Assembly (NCBI GenBank): GCA_965268275.1
Contig: OZ254168.1
Location: 62,001-126,000 of the forward strand
From: AAA044-D11 sp965268275
GTDB lineage: Bacteria > Actinomycetota > Actinomycetes > Nanopelagicales > Nanopelagicaceae
DNA length: 64,000 nt
Reading direction: 5' to 3'
Shown here: positions 60,459 through 64,000 of the stretch, piece after piece
Numbering within the stretch: position 1 is the first letter of the stretch
Layout of the letters: each line of letters begins with the position of its first letter
Translations under genes and position numbers: made by a program
The notes under the pieces: generated by a model
What the model was told of the DNA's origin: nothing
The model's database searches: none
The model's input: only the letters and a program-made list of their open reading frames with translations

Positions 60459-61724
60459 ATGTTTTTTAGTAAGTCGCGTAGTTCCCGAAAATCAACAGGC
60501 GCACTCTTGGCGCTTTCGATTGGCCTCTCAATTTTCAGCGCTGACATTGCGATTTCTAATCCTCCAAGCACGCCCAAGCCCTCGAAACCCCCTAAGCCAA
60601 CTAAAGCCCAGATAGATGCCGCTAAAAAGATAGAAGATGAGAAAGCGGCCGCCGCAAAGAAGGCAGCTGCCGTATTGAGCAGCGCAACAAAGACTTTGAA
60701 TCAATTAACTGCGATTGCAAATACCGCGCAGGTTGCATATAACAAGGCAATTGCAGAACTTAATATTGCGAAAGCCAATGCAAATGCTGCAGCAGTTCAT
60801 GCTTTAAAAACTCAGGCGGAAGTTAGTAAAACAAATGCCGTGATTGGAAGAATGGCGTCGAATGCATACAAACTTGGTGGCGACTTTACGAGTATAAATT
60901 CCCTGCTAAGTGCTAACGGTCCCCAAGATTTGATTGATCAGCTAACTACCTTAGATAACATTGGAAATACAAACACAATAGCGTTAAAGCGCTTCAAAGC
61001 TGCGGAAAGCGCAGCAAGGATTGCAAAATTAGAAGCTGATCGAACTAAGGCCGCACAAGAAGCTGCGACTGTTAAAGTGGCAGAAACCAAGAAAGTTGCA
61101 GATCAAGCGAAAGCAGCACAGCAGAAAGAAGTAGATAAACTTCGTGCTGTTCAAAGAAAATTGGCTACTGAACTTGCAAAAGCTAAGACTTTTAGAGTAA
61201 CTCTTGAACAACAACGGCAACTTGCACTTCTAGAAGAATCCAATGCAAATACAGCAACAAAAACTCCAAACCAATTTAAAGTCTGGCCAAATAAAGGTTT
61301 CACCGGACGATCAACTATTAGATCCACTGAAGAAATTAGAGCCAAAGCTGTTGCATACGCAAAAAAACAGGTCTTAGCTCGTAATCCAGTGAAACCATAT
61401 GTTTGGGGAGCGCAAGGACCAAATTCTTTCGACTGTTCAGGTCTAGTTTATGCGGCATATAAATCTGCAGGATTGGGTTATCCAACTTGGGGTCGCTTAA
61501 ATGCGGCTCTCTATTTTGTTGCAACAAAGCGAGTGCCATTTAATGAATTACTCCCAGGCGACCTTCTCTTTTATTCCTATGATGGATCCGTGCAAAACAT
61601 CCACCACATAACTATTTATGCAGGGGATGGCATGATGTGGGAAGCAAATTCCAGAAGAGTTGGGCTTATCTACTCAAATATGTATAGCATCAAGGGCTTA
61701 ATGCCATCTGGCGGTCGGGTCTAA
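60459..61724 (+). CDS. NlpC/P60 peptidoglycan hydrolase, RipA-like, with coiled coil
   Basis: 421 residues. Signal peptide ~1-33; Pro/Lys-rich linker (PSTPKPSKPPKPTKAQ); a long Ala/Lys-rich coiled coil (~50-265); then NlpC/P60 with the catalytic Cys in NSFDCSGLVYAAYK and His in NIHHITIYAGD. It cleaves the stem peptide in septal or side-wall peptidoglycan; the coiled coil may auto-inhibit or bind an FtsEX-like activator. GGAGG 8 bases before the ATG. Confidence 0.93.
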   Translation: MFFSKSRSSRKSTGALLALSIGLSIFSADIAISNPPSTPKPSKPPKPTKAQIDAAKKIEDEKAAAAKKAAAVLSSATKTLNQLTAIANTAQVAYNKAIAELNIAKANANAAAVHALKTQAEVSKTNAVIGRMASNAYKLGGDFTSINSLLSANGPQDLIDQLTTLDNIGNTNTIALKRFKAAESAARIAKLEADRTKAAQEAATVKVAETKKVADQAKAAQQKEVDKLRAVQRKLATELAKAKTFRVTLEQQRQLALLEESNANTATKTPNQFKVWPNKGFTGRSTIRSTEEIRAKAVAYAKKQVLARNPVKPYVWGAQGPNSFDCSGLVYAAYKSAGLGYPTWGRLNAALYFVATKRVPFNELLPGDLLFYSYDGSVQNIHHITIYAGDGMMWEANSRRVGLIYSNMYSIKGLMPSGGRV

Positions 61725-61736
61725 TAGTTTTATAGA

Positions 61737-62729
61737 GTGCCCCATGTGAGCACTAAAACCCCGGCCCTATTAGAGCTACGTAAAGCCGTTCGGTTTTGGT
61801 TTGAAAAATTAGAACCAAATTCGAAGGTATGTATCGGGGTTTCAGGCGGCGCAGATTCCTTAGCTCTGGCAGCGGCAGCAAAACTAGAAGTTAATAATTT
61901 TTTGATTGATTTGGTAGCTGTGATTGTTGATCATGGTTTGCAAGAAAATTCTGACAAGATTGCCCAATTTGCTAAGCAGCAATTGAACAAACTTGGATAC
62001 CAAGATGTATTCATTGGTAAAGCTAACGTTCAAGTAACAGATGGACTAGAAGCATCTGCGCGTCGTGCACGTTATAAAGTTTTCCAGCAAGCAATTGAAA
62101 CCTATAACCCAAGTTATTTTCTATTGGGCCACACTAAAAATGATCAGGCCGAAGGCGTGCTACTAGGTCTGGCACGTGGCTCTGGAACCAAATCATTATC
62201 TGGCATGCAAGAGATTTCGGGAATTTTTGTTAGACCATTACTCGGTATCAATCGTGCAACCACTGAAATCGCCTGCCATGAAGCAGGTATCGAATTTTGG
62301 AACGACCCGCATAATTCAAATCAAGATTTCACAAGAGTTCGGGTGCGCGAAAATATTTTGCCTCTACTAGAAAATGAAATTGGCCCAGGAATCACTGATG
62401 CGCTTGCCAGATCGGCAAAGATTTTGCGCGAAGATGCCATGGCACTAGATGGATGGGCTGATGATGTTTTTTGCCAAGTCGATCCACTAGATATTGAGAT
62501 TTCAACCTTAGCTGGCCTTCCGGTTGCGGTGAGGAGTCGAGTGTTGAGGCTGGCGATTTATGCTGCAGGAGCGCCTGCCGGAAGTATTAGCGCCTCACAT
62601 TTAGAGCCGATTGAAGCTTTTGTGAGTGATTGGCGTGGTCAGGGCCACACCTCTCTCCCCGGTGGTGTGAAGGTTTGTCGAATTTCGGGCAGACTTTCGC
62701 TCTCGAAACCTAACCAGCCTGAAAAGTAG
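61737..62729 (+). CDS. tilS: tRNA(Ile)-lysidine synthase
   Basis: 330 residues. PP-loop GVSGGADSLALA, VDHGLQENS and HTKNDQAEGVLLGLARGSG are TilS landmarks; converts C34 to lysidine in tRNA-Ile(CAU). GTG 61737; GTG 61746 is in frame too. Start of the tilS-hpt-ftsH run. Confidence 0.95.
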   Translation: MPHVSTKTPALLELRKAVRFWFEKLEPNSKVCIGVSGGADSLALAAAAKLEVNNFLIDLVAVIVDHGLQENSDKIAQFAKQQLNKLGYQDVFIGKANVQVTDGLEASARRARYKVFQQAIETYNPSYFLLGHTKNDQAEGVLLGLARGSGTKSLSGMQEISGIFVRPLLGINRATTEIACHEAGIEFWNDPHNSNQDFTRVRVRENILPLLENEIGPGITDALARSAKILREDAMALDGWADDVFCQVDPLDIEISTLAGLPVAVRSRVLRLAIYAAGAPAGSISASHLEPIEAFVSDWRGQGHTSLPGGVKVCRISGRLSLSKPNQPEK

Positions 62730-62744
62730 AAAGAGAATCTCCTC

Positions 62745-63296
62745 GTGGATCTAGCAACAACTGGCACAGACATTGAACGCGTAATTGTTACAGAAGAACA
62801 AATTCGGTCACGCCTTCTTGAGTTAGCAAAGCAAGTTGAAAAAGATTATGAAGGTAGAGATTTACTTTTGATTGGTGTGCTTAAGGGTGCCGTTATGACA
62901 ATGGCAGATTTTGCAAGATCACTACAGCGACACATCGAGATGGATTGGATGGCCGTTTCGTCATATGGTTCTGGAACCAAATCGAGCGGCGTGGTTCGAA
63001 TTCTTAAAGACTTAGATCGAGACATCACGGGACGAGAAGTTGTAATTGTCGAAGATATTGTTGATACCGGTTTAACCCTAGGTTGGCTTAAGGCAAACCT
63101 TGAATCTCGTGGTGCTAAGAGTGTCGAGATTCTTACAATGTTACGTAAGCCCGATGCCGCAAAAGTTGTAGTCGATGTGAAATATGTCGGGTTTGATATA
63201 CCGACCGAGTTTGTTGTTGGTTACGGACTTGATTTTAATGAGAAATATCGAAACCTTGATTTCATTGGTGTTCTAGCGAAGCATATGTATTCATGA
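62745..63296 (+). CDS. hpt: Hypoxanthine phosphoribosyltransferase
   Basis: 183 residues; purine salvage, hypoxanthine/guanine to IMP/GMP. PRPP loop VIVEDIVDTGLTL, VLKGAVMTMADFAR, and YVGFDIPTEFVVGYGLDFNEKYRNL at the C-terminus. GTG start. ATGA overlap with ftsH. Confidence 0.96.
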   Translation: MDLATTGTDIERVIVTEEQIRSRLLELAKQVEKDYEGRDLLLIGVLKGAVMTMADFARSLQRHIEMDWMAVSSYGSGTKSSGVVRILKDLDRDITGREVVIVEDIVDTGLTLGWLKANLESRGAKSVEILTMLRKPDAAKVVVDVKYVGFDIPTEFVVGYGLDFNEKYRNLDFIGVLAKHMYS

Positions 63297-64000
63297 CCGA
63301 AAAAAACTCAAAGAAAGCTAAGCCATCAAGCAAGAAGAAAATAACTTTCACGAAAGCGCGCGCTCGTAAAGTTCTGCGAGGTCCACTTTTCTGGATAATT
63401 CTTGCGTTAATTCTGGTCAGCTTCTTTGGACGCCTTTCATCCAGTGGTGACAAATTTACTAAAGTAGAAACGTCAACAATTCTTGCTGCTATCTCAGCAA
63501 ATAAAGTTGACTCGGTTCTTGTAATTGACCGGGATCAGAAGATTGAAGTTGTCTTAAAACCCGGAAATTTTGTTAAAGGTTCAAAGAAGATCTATGCCTC
63601 TTACGTTGCAGGTGAAGAGCCGCAGATTATTGAGCTACTGACTAGCAACCCACCTCCGAATAAGTGGGACGTAAAGGTTCCGACTCAATCATTCTTAGCA
63701 TCTTTATTCTTGAGTCTCATACCGCTTTTGTTGATTGGTTTCTTACTTCTCCTCTTTATGGCAAACGCACAAGGCGGAAATCGAGTTTTCTCATTTGGTA
63801 AATCCAAGGCAAAACTTCAGACAAAAGAGATGCCGAAAAATACCTTTGCTGATGTTGCAGGAGCAGATGAGGCAGTTGCAGAACTTACTGAAATAAAAGA
63901 TTTCTTAGCAGCTCCACAGAAGTATCAAGATATTGGTGCAAAAATCCCTAAAGGTGTTCTTCTCTACGGTCCGCCAGGAACCGGTAAAACGCTATTAGCC
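63293..64000 (+). CDS. ftsH: ATP-dependent zinc metalloprotease FtsH (N-terminal part, cut by window edge)
   Basis: 236 codons before the window ends. Basic N-terminus, a first membrane helix (~29-45), an extracytoplasmic domain (~46-130), a second helix (~137-160, SLFLSLIPLLLIGFLLLLF) and the start of the AAA+ domain with Walker A GPPGTGKT. Pro-protease part (HEXGH) lies beyond the window. It degrades membrane and regulatory proteins. Confidence 0.96.
   Translation, partial: MTEKNSKKAKPSSKKKITFTKARARKVLRGPLFWIILALILVSFFGRLSSSGDKFTKVETSTILAAISANKVDSVLVIDRDQKIEVVLKPGNFVKGSKKIYASYVAGEEPQIIELLTSNPPPNKWDVKVPTQSFLASLFLSLIPLLLIGFLLLLFMANAQGGNRVFSFGKSKAKLQTKEMPKNTFADVAGADEAVAELTEIKDFLAAPQKYQDIGAKIPKGVLLYGPPGTGKTLLA

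Noticed and set aside
1..64000. Insertion sequences, prophage, CRISPR arrays or long repeats
   Set aside because: No transposase, integrase, phage or Cas genes and no regular repeat arrays were seen; the only sizeable internal similarity is the two LLM monooxygenase genes.

Overview
The window is a gene-dense, A+T-rich chromosomal segment that looks like a streamlined free-living actinobacterium, most likely a freshwater acI-type (Nanopelagicales / 'Ca. Planktophila'-like) lineage. This is an inference. It rests on actinobacterial gene types (tRNA adenosine deaminase-associated protein next to tadA, a single-subunit five-helix Sdh membrane anchor, GuaB1, FprA, an adjacent tilS-hpt-ftsH run, RipA-like NlpC/P60) combined with low GC, many GTG/TTG starts, almost no intergenic DNA and no mobile elements. 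I count 65 protein genes (two cut by the window edges) and three tRNA genes. No gene-free gap reaches 300 bases. All nine convergent gene pairs abut or overlap, and about 20 operon-leading genes have a TANNNT hexamer 5-8 bases before the start codon, which suggests widespread leaderless transcription.

Layout. 1-11370: acyl-CoA catabolism (thiolase, SDR, RidA, ADP-forming acyl-CoA synthetase, two AMP-forming acyl-CoA ligases, a split B12-dependent acyl-CoA mutase with its MeaB-type GTPase, kynureninase). The mutase lacks the usual acyl-CoA-binding loop, so its substrate is unknown. 11407-20287: housekeeping (ABC-F ATPase, DMT transporter, malic enzyme, upp, tadA, pheA, serS, HAD phosphatase, tRNA-Ser). 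20388-28197: succinate dehydrogenase, paired CrcB fluoride channels, aminopeptidase P, a P-loop kinase, tRNA-Ser, FprA, tRNA-Arg. 28244-38774: a TIM-barrel isomerase, flavin reductase, two tandem LLM flavin monooxygenases and an Old Yellow Enzyme, then a complete branched-chain-amino-acid-type ABC importer followed by an ABM protein and an arylformamidase-like hydrolase.

38798-47834: an apparently undescribed envelope-polymer locus: sulfotransferase-like protein, a glycosyltransferase/pyruvyltransferase fusion, a LicC-like nucleotidyltransferase, two different CDP-alcohol phosphotransferases, an ABC-exporter membrane domain with no ATPase, a family-2 glycosyltransferase, a glycerophosphodiesterase and a VanY-type carboxypeptidase. 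47827-64000: mannose-6-phosphate isomerase, MFS and NCS1 transporters, GuaB1, a TPR protein, a SpoU methyltransferase, EamA, PBP4, CtaB, MetZ, an ABC exporter pair, NlpC/P60, tilS, hpt and the start of ftsH.

Working together: the first region and the monooxygenase/ABC region look like carbon and nitrogen scavenging modules for small organic acids, amino acids or aromatics. Kynureninase and the arylformamidase-like hydrolase point towards tryptophan/kynurenine use. The envelope locus would make and remodel a phosphodiester- and pyruvate-decorated glycopolymer or glycolipid.
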